A stretch of DNA of 64,000 nt from JBGAPH01 sp046349955 (lineage in GTDB: Bacteria; Planctomycetota; Planctomycetia; Pirellulales; JBGAPH01), in contig JAXMBI010000022.1 of assembly GCA_046349955.1 (NCBI GenBank), positions 1 to 64,000 of the forward strand. The letters run 5' to 3'. The position numbers and the translations under genes were made by a program. Under the pieces are notes generated by a model. It had not been told where the DNA came from, searched no databases, and saw only the letters and a program-made list of their open reading frames with translations. Below are positions 7,833 through 17,826 of this stretch, in pieces; position 1 is the first letter of the stretch; every line of letters starts with the position of its first letter.

Positions 7833-9968
7833 ATGCGTCGAGTATGGATTCCGGCCGTGGCAGGTTCGCTGGTGCTCACGGCCGGTCTGATCGCGATCTC
7901 CTATGATCAGCGTGGCGCAACGCCGGCCCACGCGGCCGATGTGGCCGGCCATGCGGTGGCCGCGGAGCCCGAAACGCGCGCTGCGAGCGCGCAGCGGCCT
8001 GCGGCCGAGCCGCCGACCGACGCCTTTGGCGGCGGCTGGGACGCTGGTTACGGCGCTGCACGCGAAGCGGCTGCGGCGCCGCAGGCGACCGAGACGTCGC
8101 GCGAGCTGGCGCCGGCGAGCGATCCCCATGCGGACGAAGCGCCCGCCGGCGATCGCGCGGCCGAAGACGCCTCGTACGCCGAACAAGAGCCGGCTCCGTC
8201 CGCACAAGAACCGCCGGTCATGCCGCCGCGCACGCGGCCAAGACAACTCCCGGCAGGCGGCGCCCTCGCACAAACGCCGGCCCGGGAAGCTCCAGCGGCG
8301 CCACGCGGCAAGCCGGTTCGAGCCGCCGCGGCCGAAATCGACGAAGAACCTGCCGCCCCGGCCGAGGCCGAGGCCGAAGAGGGTTACGCCGGCGCCCAGC
8401 CGTACTCGGCCGAACCGGCCCCCGCTGGCGGCGCCGACGCCTTTAGCGGCTCAGATTATCCTGCCGCGCCGGCTACCGGCGCCCCCGCCGAACTAACCGA
8501 GCGTGCGTCCCCCGGCGCGCATCGCCCCCTGGCGGCCGCCACGCCGGCCGCTCCCTCGTTCGACGAGGGAACCGGAGAGCCTGGCGCCCGCGACCTCGAG
8601 GGCCTGCAAGCTCCGAGCGTGTCGATCGAAAAGATCTTGCCGGTCGAAGTGCAAGTCGACAAGGAAACCGAGTTCGTCATTCGCGTGCGCAACAACGGGG
8701 TGATCCCCGTCTACAACGTCGAGCTGCGCGACCAGGCGCCCAAGGGCGCTCGCCTGATTGGCACGACTCCCTCCGCTTCGCGCGGACCCCAAGGCGAACT
8801 GCTGTGGCAGTTCGATTCCTTGGAACCCAATGCCGAAAAGCTGGTCAAGATCGCGCTCGTGCCCATGGTCGAAGGCGAACTGGGCAGCGTGGCCAGTGTG
8901 GTCTTCGAAGGCCGCGCCTCGGGCCGCACCAAGGCCACGCAGCCGGCCTTGGCCATCGAAGTCGACGGCCCCAAAGAGGTGCTGATCGGCGAGCAGGTGC
9001 TGCTGACGATGAAGCTCTCGAACACCGGCAGCGGCGCCGCCACCGGCGTGGTGCTCGAGGAGTCGATTCCCGAACAATTCACCCATCCAGCAGGCAAGGA
9101 GCTCGAGCTCGATATCGGCATTCTCAAGCCGGGCGAGAGCCGCAAGGTGGAGCTCAAGCTTACGGCGACCAAGGCCGGCCGCGTGAAGAATGCTCCCACG
9201 TTGCGGGCCGACGGCGATCTCAAGGTAGCCTACGACATCGACCTCGAGGTGCTCGCGCCCGATCTCAAGGTGGCCCTCGAGGGTCCCAAGAAGCGGTTCC
9301 TGGAGACGCGGGCCACCTATACCGTGAGCGTGTCGAACCCTGGCACGGCCACGGCCAAGAACGTGGAGCTGATCACGTATCTGCCCAAGGGCCTCAAGTT
9401 CGTGCAGGCCAATAATGCGGGCCAATACGACGCCGCCAAGCACACCGTGCAGTGGAACTTGGTCGAGTTGCCGGCCTCCGAGACCGGCGACGTGACTTTG
9501 GTCGCCGAGCCGGTCGAGCAAGGCGAACAGAAGCTGCGGGTCGAGGGCCGCGCCCAGCAAGGGCTCTCCGATCAGGTCGAGGAGACGGTGCTGGTCGAAG
9601 GGTTGGCGGCCATCCTCTTCCAGGTCGTCGACATGAACGACCCGATCGAGGTCGGCGGCGACACGACCTATGAAATCCGCGTGACCAACCAGGGCTCGAA
9701 GGCGGCCACCAACTTGCAGCTTGTGGCCCTGCTCGACAACGGCATGACCTTCGTCAACGCCAGCGGCTCCTCGCGTCATGCGGCCAAGGGACAGAGCGTC
9801 GAGTTCGAACCGCTCAAGGCCCTGGCCCCCAAGGCGGAGACCACCTACAAGGTCCGCGTGCGAGCCGACGCCGAAGGCGATCTGCGCCTTCGCGTGCAGG
9901 TGCTAACCGCCGAGATGCGCTCGCCCGTCACCAAGGAAGAGAGCACCCACGCCTACGGGGCGGAGTAG
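7833..9968 (+). CDS. Secreted/anchored protein with four DUF11 repeats
   Basis: A 711-residue protein. ATG 7833 is preferred because GGTGGAGA lies just upstream and a membrane-targeting segment (WIPAVAGSLVLTAGLIAIS) follows directly. Residues about 30-255 are Ala/Pro/Glu-rich and low complexity. From about residue 259 come four immunoglobulin-like DUF11 (conserved repeat) domains starting near residues 259, 371, 473 and 591. Each has the pattern '(V/I)xNxGxxxAxNV' followed by a strand with 'G(L/M)xFV' (for example TYTVSVSNPGTATAKNVEL and TYEIRVTNQGSKAATNLQL). Such repeats occur in large surface proteins of planctomycetes and probably act as structural or adhesive modules. A strong hairpin follows the gene. 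Substrate or partner unknown. Confidence 0.87.
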   Translation: MRRVWIPAVAGSLVLTAGLIAISYDQRGATPAHAADVAGHAVAAEPETRAASAQRPAAEPPTDAFGGGWDAGYGAAREAAAAPQATETSRELAPASDPHADEAPAGDRAAEDASYAEQEPAPSAQEPPVMPPRTRPRQLPAGGALAQTPAREAPAAPRGKPVRAAAAEIDEEPAAPAEAEAEEGYAGAQPYSAEPAPAGGADAFSGSDYPAAPATGAPAELTERASPGAHRPLAAATPAAPSFDEGTGEPGARDLEGLQAPSVSIEKILPVEVQVDKETEFVIRVRNNGVIPVYNVELRDQAPKGARLIGTTPSASRGPQGELLWQFDSLEPNAEKLVKIALVPMVEGELGSVASVVFEGRASGRTKATQPALAIEVDGPKEVLIGEQVLLTMKLSNTGSGAATGVVLEESIPEQFTHPAGKELELDIGILKPGESRKVELKLTATKAGRVKNAPTLRADGDLKVAYDIDLEVLAPDLKVALEGPKKRFLETRATYTVSVSNPGTATAKNVELITYLPKGLKFVQANNAGQYDAAKHTVQWNLVELPASETGDVTLVAEPVEQGEQKLRVEGRAQQGLSDQVEETVLVEGLAAILFQVVDMNDPIEVGGDTTYEIRVTNQGSKAATNLQLVALLDNGMTFVNASGSSRHAAKGQSVEFEPLKALAPKAETTYKVRVRADAEGDLRLRVQVLTAEMRSPVTKEESTHAYGAE

Positions 9969-10024
9969 CACTCGCCCGAGCGATCGGCGACGCCAGCCGC
10001 ACCGCAATCACTTGGCAACGAATC

Positions 10025-10059
10025 ATCCCCAGATAGCCAATCAGTGGCTATCTGGGGAT
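10025..10059 (+). terminator. Hairpin terminator after the DUF11 gene
   Basis: A perfect 15-bp stem (ATCCCCAGATAGCCA, 10025-10039, pairing with 10045-10059) with a 5-nt loop (ATCAG) is followed by TGTCTTTTCC. Position, stem strength and the following T-rich run fit a Rho-independent terminator 55 bp after the stop codon. The perfect symmetry could also indicate a REP-like unit. Confidence 0.75.
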
Positions 10060-10191
10060 TGTCTTTTCCAGGGACAGACCTTCCCTAAGTTCTTTGCCAG
10101 GAAAGTATGCCGGCGGTAGGATGGGTAGTTCGAGGCATGCTGCTCGAAAGCTCGCTTTGCTCCCCGAATCTGATCGACTCGGTCCGGACGC

Positions 10192-11253
10192 ATGAAACGG
10201 AAACTGGCCTGCGCGGTTGCAGTCATTCTCACCTTGGTCGCGGCTGGCGCTCTGTATGCCAAGCGATTGAGCGTGGCCGAAGAGGTGCGGCGAATCGTGA
10301 CTGCGAGTTGTGTTACCTCGATTGCCGTATCAGCCGACGGAACAACTCTTGCGACCGGTGATGAAGAAGGGAAGGTAACCTGGTGGGACATCGAGGCTTG
10401 GACCCCTCGAACACGCGTTGCAACCGAGGGCAACGGTCGCATCGGCGTCCTTGAGATCTCGGCCGATGGCAAACTCGTGGCTTGCGGCTCCGGGTCGGGC
10501 GGCGTTGTCGTTCTCGACACAGCAACCGCGTCGCAAGTCTTCCGCGGGAACGTCGACCTCCAGTTGTCGGACCTGTCGTTTTCGCGAGACGGTCGACAGT
10601 TGGCAGTGGCCGGCCGAAAGTCAACAGGGAGTGCTGTCGATCTCTGGCAGACAGGCGACTGGACCCGAAACCCAATCTTGTCAGATTCTACCGAAGACAT
10701 CACCGCAATTCAGTTCGCAGCCAGCGGAGAGTCACTGTTTGTGCAATTAGATGGCCTGCCTTTGCGTGAAATCGAGCTTCCAAGCGGTCGTTTGCGCAGG
10801 ACTTTTGACGCGACGGAATACGGCGAACCAACGCTGGCTGCAGACAAGGATGGGGCCTTGCTCATTGTGGGAAGTGCGATCCTCGAAATCGATGGGGGTA
10901 CGACGTACGGCGTCGACGTTGTTGACCTTAGCGCGTCGAAGCGACTTCAGCGAATTCCCTTTCAGGGAGGGAAGCTCCGCTATTGCGACGGCAATCGGCT
11001 GCTGGTCGGCGTCTCTCATCGGCCGAATACGATCCCGAACGCCGTTAAATCGATGGTGGTTGGGGGAAGCACACTTCATGTCTACGAAGCCGAAAGTGGT
11101 CGTGAGTTGCTCCGGCAGCGGTCGCGCGACCAACTTAACGATGCAGCGGCGCTTCCCGAACAAAACCTTGTAGTGGCCGTTGGCTGCGATCGTCCAGGGC
11201 GCGGCGTTGTTGTGGTCTATCGCGTCCCACAGACTCCCGAAGGAGGCAAGTAG
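10192..11253 (+). CDS. WD40-like beta-propeller protein, secreted or membrane anchored
   Basis: A 353-residue protein. An N-terminal signal or anchor (LACAVAVILTLVAAGALYA) is followed by repeated WD40-type blades: SIAVSADGTTLATGDEEGKV-TWWDI, IGVLEISADGKLVACGSGSG, LSDLSFSRDGRQLAVAGRKS and later, more degenerate units. The repeats have the usual 'S.DG..LA.G...G.v..WD' pattern. WD40 propellers act as protein-binding platforms; no enzyme domain is attached. The gene lies downstream of a terminator, so it has its own promoter, and it is noticeably less GC-rich than its neighbours. It converges with the broken alpha/beta-hydrolase gene 23 bp away. No specific partner can be proposed. Confidence 0.8.
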   Translation: MKRKLACAVAVILTLVAAGALYAKRLSVAEEVRRIVTASCVTSIAVSADGTTLATGDEEGKVTWWDIEAWTPRTRVATEGNGRIGVLEISADGKLVACGSGSGGVVVLDTATASQVFRGNVDLQLSDLSFSRDGRQLAVAGRKSTGSAVDLWQTGDWTRNPILSDSTEDITAIQFAASGESLFVQLDGLPLREIELPSGRLRRTFDATEYGEPTLAADKDGALLIVGSAILEIDGGTTYGVDVVDLSASKRLQRIPFQGGKLRYCDGNRLLVGVSHRPNTIPNAVKSMVVGGSTLHVYEAESGRELLRQRSRDQLNDAAALPEQNLVVAVGCDRPGRGVVVVYRVPQTPEGGK

Positions 11254-11276
11254 GCAGCGTATCGAAAGAGAACCAC

Positions 11277-12919
11277 CTATTCCTCCCGCAGCCGCTCCTT
11301 CAGCCGCGCCACGTCCGAATCTTTCCACCCCGCCGGCGCCGTCACCGCGATCCAGGCGTCGATGTAGCTCGCGGCGGCGAAGTTGTGGCCGTAGCCGTGG
11401 GGCACGCTCGTCGCCAGCGGCAGGTCGAAGGCCACCTGCAGGAACGTGAGCAGCGGCCACCAGGAGAGATAGGGCGACACGTCGGGCCCGCGCTCTCCCA
11501 CCAGCCACTCCGGCCGGCGATAGAGCAGATCGGTCGAGAAGAAGCTCATCGGGTCGCTGGCGTGCTGAATGTACACCAGCCGCATCGGCCCCCAGCGGCG
11601 GCCCCCCATCGGGAGAACGTTCTCGCGCCCCGTGAACCGCACCATCGAGCTGTCACGAAACGTCGGCAGCCACACGGGCGTGCCGGGGTTGCGGCCACGG
11701 ACGGCGTTCGACCAGACCGTGCTCGGAAACGGCGGCCCGCTCCACACCGCCCCTTGAATCGGATCTTCGAACACGGTGAACAGGTCGGCGCTCGCCGCCG
11801 AGCCGAGCGCCCCCAGGCTCAGCCCGTGCAGGTAGAGTTTCGGGCGGCGGTCCTTGGGCAGGCTCGTCCAGTGGTTGTAGACCGTGTCGAACAGCACCTG
11901 CCCGGCTTCGAGCGAGCGGCGCGGATCGACCATGATCGTGATCCAACTCGGCAGGTAGGAGTATTGCATGCTCACGATCGCGGTGTCGCCGCCGTGCAGG
12001 TACTCGAGCGAGTCGACCGCGCCCGGATCGAGCCAGCCGGTGCCGGTCGGCACGGCGACCACGAGCAGCGAACGCTCGAAGCCGCCGACGCGCTTCAACT
12101 CCTCGAGCGCGAGCTTGGCCCGCTCCTCCAAGCTGTCGCGCGAGCGCATGCCGGCGTAGACACGGAGCGGCTGCTTGGCCGGCTGCCCGCGAAAGTCGGC
12201 GATGTCCTGCTCGGTGGGCCCGCTGAGGATGAACGTCTTGCCGCGGCGGCCGATCGTGTCCCAGGGAACGAGCGAATCGGGGCCTCCGCTGGCCGTGGCG
12301 AGCGTCGGCGCCGGCAACTCGTCTTCGACCACCTTGTCGATCTCGAGAAAGATCGAGTCGGCTGCCCGCAGCGCGAGCCGCGCCACCACGCGGTTGGCGA
12401 TCAAGAAGACCGCCAGCACGACGAGCGCCGTGGTGACCACGTAGGAAACCCTTTGCGGCACGAGCGCCTGCACACGGTGGTGGACGAACTGCCAACAAAG
12501 ACCGATGGTGCGCGCGAGGGCGATGAGCAGGACCGCAGTCACGAGCGCGATCAGGCCCACGCACATGGGTACGCCGTTTCGACCTTCGGCATCTCCATCA
12601 GCCGGCGCAGCGAGTTCTGCCAGACCGTGGCCCTCCAGAGCACGATGACCACCAGCAGCGCTACGGCGGCCGACGTGGCCCACTTGCTAGTTCGCTCGAG
12701 CCTGCTCCCCGGCGGCCGCAACTGCAAGAAGCGGTAGAGCCACACACACGCCTCGCCCAGGCCGTAGCCCACGGCCAAGGCAAAGCCCGATATACCCTGC
12801 ACCACGAAGCGTGCGGCAAGAGCGACGGCGTGAGCGAGCCGGCGAACAAGAGCGTGGCGAAGGCCAGGCCGACAAGGAGAACTTGGCCCAGTAGCGGCCA
12901 AGGAGGCGATCAAATTCAA
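11277..12919 (-). pseudogene. Alpha/beta-hydrolase with membrane N-terminus (DUF2319/Abhydrolase_9 type), frameshifted
   Basis: The C-terminal 430 or so residues are in one frame (up to about 12560) and contain the nucleophile elbow LHGLSLGALGS (G-x-S-x-G) and a plausible catalytic His in PHGYGHNFAA. The membrane N-terminus is in other frames: MNLIASLAATG from 12919, then VGLAFATLLFAGSLTPSLLP in a different frame (about 12880-12800), then SGFALAVGYGLGEACVWLYR and WQNSLRRLMEMPKVETAYP back in the first. After that, a -1 change near 12560 joins CVGLIALVTAVLL. Together these give the order expected of DUF2319/Abhydrolase_9 proteins: several membrane helices, then a cytoplasmic or periplasmic hydrolase domain. 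At least three single-base indels are needed. The protein similarity survives through all frames, so this is either very recent decay or sequence error. Confidence 0.75.
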
Positions 12920-13132
12920 CCGAGCAGCCGCTGGGCTGGGCTAGGCTGGAGGAGAAAGAAAGGAGGCGGGGTTGGTCTATCGCGGGCAGAGGGGCCCAAG
13001 CTCGGGAGTGACGGCTCTACGAGTGACTGAGGCATAGGCGAAGTGCTGAGCGTTCGAGTACCGCCCGCACCATGCACTCCGCCCGTTTACGCAGGTCGGG
13101 CCCCTTTCTCAACCTCACGCGTAGGCCCCGCC

Positions 13133-14056
13133 CTACTCCAGCGGCCGCCGCGTATCCGGGCTCACGAAGTGCCCTTCGCTGAGGAACCGCAGCGGAAGTC
13201 GACACTTGGGGTCGGTCATCATGAACGTGTGGTTGACTGGCAGGACGGGCAGTCGCGCCCCTCTAGCTTCAAGCTGCTCTACGCCCAGCCGATCCGGTCG
13301 TTGTCCCCCTTGAGCAGCGGGCCTGGCCCGCGCTCGCCGCCGCAGCCGCCGGGCGATGATGCTGAACTCGACACCGCGGCGTCGCCAGTACGCGGCGGCG
13401 GTTCGTGCCAGGCTTTGCCGAGCGTTTGGCCGAGCGGCCGCCAACCCATTCGTAGACGGGCCAGCGGTCGAGTTGCACCGCCAGATCGGCGCCTGGCTGG
13501 GTGGCCCGAGCATGAGCCAATCCGCTTGATCTCGGTTGATCGCCCTGTTCGCTGGTCACCGAGTTCGTGGTCCGCCAGGTAGTGCCGGATCACCAGGTTC
13601 CCAAGCCGTGGGCGTACGAAGCTGATCTCCTCGACTTTGGGGAAGCCTGGGTGAGCACTTCGCCGAGGTGCTTGGCGTGCCCAGCTCTACCTCGGCCTCG
13701 CGGTGGGTAGCCCATGTAGTACACCTGGTAGCCCCCTTGCTCTTCCAGGTGCTGCCCCATGCGCAAAGCGAGCCCCGCGTGCGGAATAGTCCGTGGAGCA
13801 GCACCACGCGGCCGCGCATCGGCTGCAAGTTTTGCTCGCGCTTGATCGCTTCGAGCCGTTCCGCACATTGCTCGAAGGTTCCGAGGCGCAGGCGACGTGC
13901 TCTGCCGAGCAGCTGCAATGGCCCGTGAGCACGCACTGCTGAATGCGCCGGAAGAGCCGGCGGTCGGCCCAGAATTGTTTCCCGCCTAAGGTCGACATCA
14001 TCGACTGCGCCCGCGGCTGGCGCGGCCTCATCGGCCCGCAACCCGGCGAGACCCAT
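13133..14056 (-). pseudogene. Alpha/beta-hydrolase (lipase/esterase-like), multiply frameshifted
   Basis: Pieces of one protein appear in all three minus frames in the correct order: RRLFRRIQQCVLTGH (about 13990-13930), FEQCAERLEAIKREQNLQP then MRGRVVLLHGLFRT (about 13870-13790), EEQGGYQVYYMGYP, HAKHLGEVLTQ, HGLG (the usual nucleophile motif would be HSLG), VIRHYLADHELGDQ, MLGPPSQ, LDRWPVYEWVGG and finally PVLPVNHTFMM with the likely catalytic His, ending at a TAG at 13133. The order and motifs match short lipase/esterase-like hydrolases (VVLLHG oxyanion region, nucleophile elbow, C-terminal His). Roughly six or more indels would be needed to join the pieces. As it stands it cannot encode the protein. 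The start is uncertain (14031-14056). Confidence 0.6.
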
Positions 14057-14277
14057 GAAACCTAAGCAAGGCGAAGATCAGCTCCGGCCAACGTCCAGGC
14101 TGCATTGCCAACTCCGTGCCTAAGGAGAGAGGATAACGGCTCGAGAGACTAGGCGGCGTTGTGAGGATATAACGCGCGGCGCCGACCGTTTTTTAACCAA
14201 GAGCTCGCAATCGCGGCCAGAATGCTGGCCGCTAGCAACCAGTTCGGCTAGACTGGGGCGTCGTCGGGCGATCTGGG

Positions 14278-16189
14278 ATGACTGCCGATCCTGCCTCAGC
14301 GCGCTTCCCCTTTACGACCCTCGACCGGAGGCGGCGATGGCTCGACGCGGCCCTTTCTCCTGCGGCTGGCGTGGCTGGGCGCCTGGTCGCGCTTGCAGTG
14401 TTCGACGCCGCCGAGGACGACGCGCTCTGGTCGCCGCCGTCGTTCGCCTCGCCCCCGAGGTGAAGGACGCTGCCTGGCCGCGGAATGAGATCGACCGTTT
14501 CCTCCCCGCCAAGCTCGGCAACTCGGCCGCCAGCCGGCCCTGCCCCCACCGCCAGCGGCTCATTCGCCGCGCCGGCTTCGACCCCGGGGGCTGCCCCTTC
14601 GCCCGAGGACGCAGGCGTTCGTGGCCGACGAGTCGTCCGACGCCTACGAAAAGCTCCTCGATCGCCTGCTTGCCAGCCCCAACTACGGCGAGCCGCTGGG
14701 CACGGCACTGGCTCGACATCGTGCGCTACGCCGACACCAACGGCTACGAGCGCGACGCCGAAAAGCCCGGCTCGGCGCTACCGCGATTGGGTGATCAAGT
14801 GCTCAACGCCGACCTGGGCAATCTCTACGACCGCTTCATCCTCGAGCAGCTCGCCGGCGACGAGATCGAGGGGGCGACCGACGACACGCGTGTCGCCACG
14901 GGCTTTCGTGATCGGCACGTTCGACGACGAGCCCAATGACCCTGCAATACAAGCCTGGAGCAGCTCGACGATCTGGTGCATGCCACGGCCAAGGCTGTCG
15001 GCGTATGCTCGGCTGGTCCGCTGTGCCCGCTGCCACGACCACAAGTTCGACGCGATTCCGCAGACCGACTACTACGCGTTCCTCGGGTTCTTTAGCGGGG
15101 CGGGGCTTGGCGAAGAGATCGCCTTGTTCGGCTAAGAAGCAAGGCGAGCCGGGCGCCAGTGGTGAAGCTGCTCACGGCCGGCGATCTCGCCGCGAGGCCG
15201 ATGTCGTGCCGGTCGGCTTCACGATGGTCTGCGGCAGGACGCGCGATCGACCCGCCGGAGGAGAACGCCAAGACTTCGACCCGCCGCACGCAGTTGGCCC
15301 GCTCGCCGACCCGCAACATCCGCCACCGCCCGCGTGATGGCGAACAGGACGGCTGCATCACTTCGGCCAGGGGCTCTGCTGCACGCCCGACAATTTGGCG
15401 ATGAGCACGGCGCCAACGCACCCCGAACTGCTCGATTGGCTGGCGGCCGACTTCGTGGCAAGTACAAGCGCAGAACAAACGGCTGCACAAGCCGATCATG
15501 CTCGGCTGCGGTATCAGATGGACTCCACGAATCCGTACCGAGTCCGAGCATTCGGCCGTCGATTTCGCGAATGAGATGGTATCGCACCAACCGCCGCCGG
15601 CTCGAGGCCGAGGTGCTGCGCGACGCGATGCTGGCCGCCGAAGCGGAGAGCTCAACCCCCAGGCAGGCGGCCCGGGTTCTTCCCCTGGTCAGCGCCGATG
15701 CCTGGAGGCCTGTCGATGAAGGCCGCGGCCTGCCGCACCTCGCCGGCGGAGGAGCAGCGCCGCCGCACGATCTACATGTTCACCAAGCGCTCGCTGCTTT
15801 CGCCGCTGCTCACGGCCTTCGACTTCGCCGACACCACGCAGCCCTGCGTGCAGCGGAGCGTGACCACGGTGGCGCCCCAGGCGCTCGCGCTCCTGAACAA
15901 CGAGTTCGTTCACGCGCGGAGCACGGCCTTTGCTCAGCGCGTACGAAGCGAGGCCGGCCCCGCGCTCGATGCGCAGATCGAGCGGGCGTGGTGGCTGGCC
16001 TTGGGGCGAGCGCCGCGCGAAGCGGAGAAGCTGGCCGCCGCCGAACATCTCGCCGCGCAGCACGCCCGCTTCGCGGCTTCGCCTGCACCGGCCGAATCCG
16101 CCGCCAACGCCAACGCTTCGGATGAGTTGGCCTTGGCCTCCCTCTGCCACGTGCTCTTCAACCTGAACGAGTTCGTCTATGTCGACTGA
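14278..16189 (+). pseudogene. DUF1549/DUF1553 (PSD1-type) protein, multiply frameshifted
   Basis: Recognisable family motifs are scattered across the three plus frames in order: VKDAAWPRNEIDRFL, LIRRAGFD, DAYEKLLDRLL, HWLDIVRYADTNGYERDAEK and YDRFILEQLAGDEIEGATDD (DUF1549), RCARCHDHKFDAIPQTDYYA (a CxxCH heme-like motif), then in a clean final frame from about 15698: TIYMFTKRSLLSPLLTAFDF and VAPQALALLNNEFV (DUF1553). The product is normally a secreted planctomycete protein of unknown biochemical role, encoded next to DUF1501. The stop at 16189 overlaps the DUF1501 start by 11 bp, the normal operon arrangement. Eight or more indels would restore it. The first start codon (14278) is a guess. Confidence 0.75.
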
Positions 16190-17672
16190 TCGCCCGGCTG
16201 GCAACGGCCGCCGCCTCTTCCCCTGCGGGCAATCGCGGCGCGAATTCGTGTGGGAGATGGGCGCGGGATTCGCCGGCCTTGCGCTCTCAGGGCTGCTCCA
16301 GGCCGACGGCTTCTTCACGCGCCACGCCCGCGGCGCAGAACTCAAGTCGGCCACCAAGGTCGACGGCCCGCTTGCCCCCAAGCCGCCCCACTTCGCGGCC
16401 AAGGCCAAGAGCTGCATCTTCTTGATGATGAACGGCGGCCCGAGCCACATCGACACCTTCGACTACAAGCCGAGCCTGAAGAAATACGCCGGGCAAACCC
16501 TGCCGCCGGACAAGAGCTTTACCAACTCCGGCGGCCGCAAGATGGGCTTCCTCACGCCGGCCTGGCGAGAGTTCCGCCCCGGCGGGCAGAGCGGGCTGAT
16601 GATTTCCGACTACTTCCCCAAGGTCCGCGAGCACGCCGACAAGCTGGCCCTCATCCGCTCCTGCCACACCACGAGCCATGCCCACGGCTCGGCGCTCGTG
16701 GCGATGAACACCGGCAGCACGTTCATCGGCCGGCCCTCGCTGGGGAGTTGGGCCGTGTATGGGCTGGGGAGCGAGAATCAGAACCTGCCGGGCTATGTGG
16801 TGATTCTCGACAAGCGGGGCGGGCCAATCAGCGGCCAGCCCAACTGGGCGAGCGGTTTCATGCCGGCCTCGTTCCAAGGGACGCTGTTCCGTCCGGTTGG
16901 CGATCCGGTGCTCGACCTCCGCGGACCGGCGCACGTCTCCCGCGAGATCCAGCGCGCCCAGCTCGATCTGCTGGCCAAGTTGAACCAGGAACACCTCGTT
17001 GCTCGCCCTGGCGGCGCGGAGTTGGCCTCGCGGATTCACAGCTACGAGTTGGCCTTCCGCATGCAGGCGAAAGTGCCTGAGGCGGTCGACCTGAAGCAGG
17101 AGACACAGGAAACGCTCGACCTCTACGGCGTCGGCCAAGCGCCTACCGACGAGTTCGGCCGCAACTGTCTGGTCGCGCGGCGGCTGGTGGAGCGCGGCGT
17201 GCGGTTCGTGCAGCTTTACTCGGGCGGCGGGCACTTAGAGGAAACGTGGGATGCCCACGAGAGCGTGGAAAAGAACCACGGCCGGCATGCGGCCGAGGTC
17301 GATCAGCCGATCGCCGCGCTGCTCACCGATCTCGAGCGCCGCGGGCTGCTCGAGAGCACGCTGATTCTCTGGGGGGGCGAATTCGGCCGCATGCCGTTTG
17401 CCGAAGGGGAAGGGGCGCCGGGGCGCAATCACAACCCGTATGGCTTCACGATGTGGCTCGCCGGCGGCGGCGCCAAAGGGGGCGTTTCCTATGGCGAGAC
17501 CGACGAGTTCGGCTTCGCCGCGGCCGTCGACAAGGTCCACCTGCACGACCTGCACGCCACGATGCTCGCATTGCTCGGCATGGACCACGAGCTGCTCACT
17601 TACTTCCATCAGGGGCGCGAGGAGCGGCTGACGGATGTGTTCGGGAACGTGATCGACGCCGTGATTGGGTAG
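16179..17672 (+). CDS. DUF1501 family protein
   Basis: An intact 497-residue DUF1501 protein. The N-terminus carries a twin-arginine-like signal (SRREFVWEMGAGFAGLALSG). The body has CIFLMMNGGPSHIDTFDYKP, the 'CHTTSHAHG' segment, GRNCLVARRLVERGVRFVQL, and LWGGEFGRMPFAEGEG...GRNHNPYGF, which match the alkaline-phosphatase-superfamily/sulfatase-like fold of this family. Planctomycetes carry many DUF1549/DUF1553-DUF1501 pairs. Their reaction has not been established, but the fold suggests hydrolysis of a phosphate or sulfate ester in the periplasm. It overlaps the preceding broken gene by 11 bp, so translation was probably coupled. It is intact although its partner gene is broken. Confidence 0.92.
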   Translation: MSTDRPAGNGRRLFPCGQSRREFVWEMGAGFAGLALSGLLQADGFFTRHARGAELKSATKVDGPLAPKPPHFAAKAKSCIFLMMNGGPSHIDTFDYKPSLKKYAGQTLPPDKSFTNSGGRKMGFLTPAWREFRPGGQSGLMISDYFPKVREHADKLALIRSCHTTSHAHGSALVAMNTGSTFIGRPSLGSWAVYGLGSENQNLPGYVVILDKRGGPISGQPNWASGFMPASFQGTLFRPVGDPVLDLRGPAHVSREIQRAQLDLLAKLNQEHLVARPGGAELASRIHSYELAFRMQAKVPEAVDLKQETQETLDLYGVGQAPTDEFGRNCLVARRLVERGVRFVQLYSGGGHLEETWDAHESVEKNHGRHAAEVDQPIAALLTDLERRGLLESTLILWGGEFGRMPFAEGEGAPGRNHNPYGFTMWLAGGGAKGGVSYGETDEFGFAAAVDKVHLHDLHATMLALLGMDHELLTYFHQGREERLTDVFGNVIDAVIG

Positions 17673-17715
17673 GGGCGGGCGGCAAAGCGCCCATCAGCGC
17701 AGAGCCGAATGCGGT

Positions 17716-17806
17716 CCCTCACCCCCGGCCCCTCTCCCACAGGGCCCACAGGGAGAGGGGAGAATTTCTGGCTCCCTCTCCCTGTGGGAGAGGGTTGGGG
17801 TGAGGG
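17716..17806. repeat. Palindromic CCCTCACCCC...GGGGTGAGGG repeat
   Basis: The left arm, CCCTCACCCCCGGCCCCTCT, and the right arm, GGGAGAGGGTTGGGGTGAGGG in part, pair with each other, and inside them CTCTCCC...GGGAGAG pairs occur again. This kind of imperfect palindrome is widespread in environmental bacterial genomes. A shorter copy of the same family lies at 48761-48793. It separates the DUF1501 gene from the broken membrane-protein gene. Confidence 0.8.
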
Positions 17807-17826
17807 CCGGTGACGTTGCCTACTCA

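Noticed and set aside
12540..12683. Programmed -1 frameshift in the alpha/beta-hydrolase gene
   Set aside because: No slippery heptamer or following structure was seen, and further shifts occur upstream in the same gene, so simple indels explain it better.
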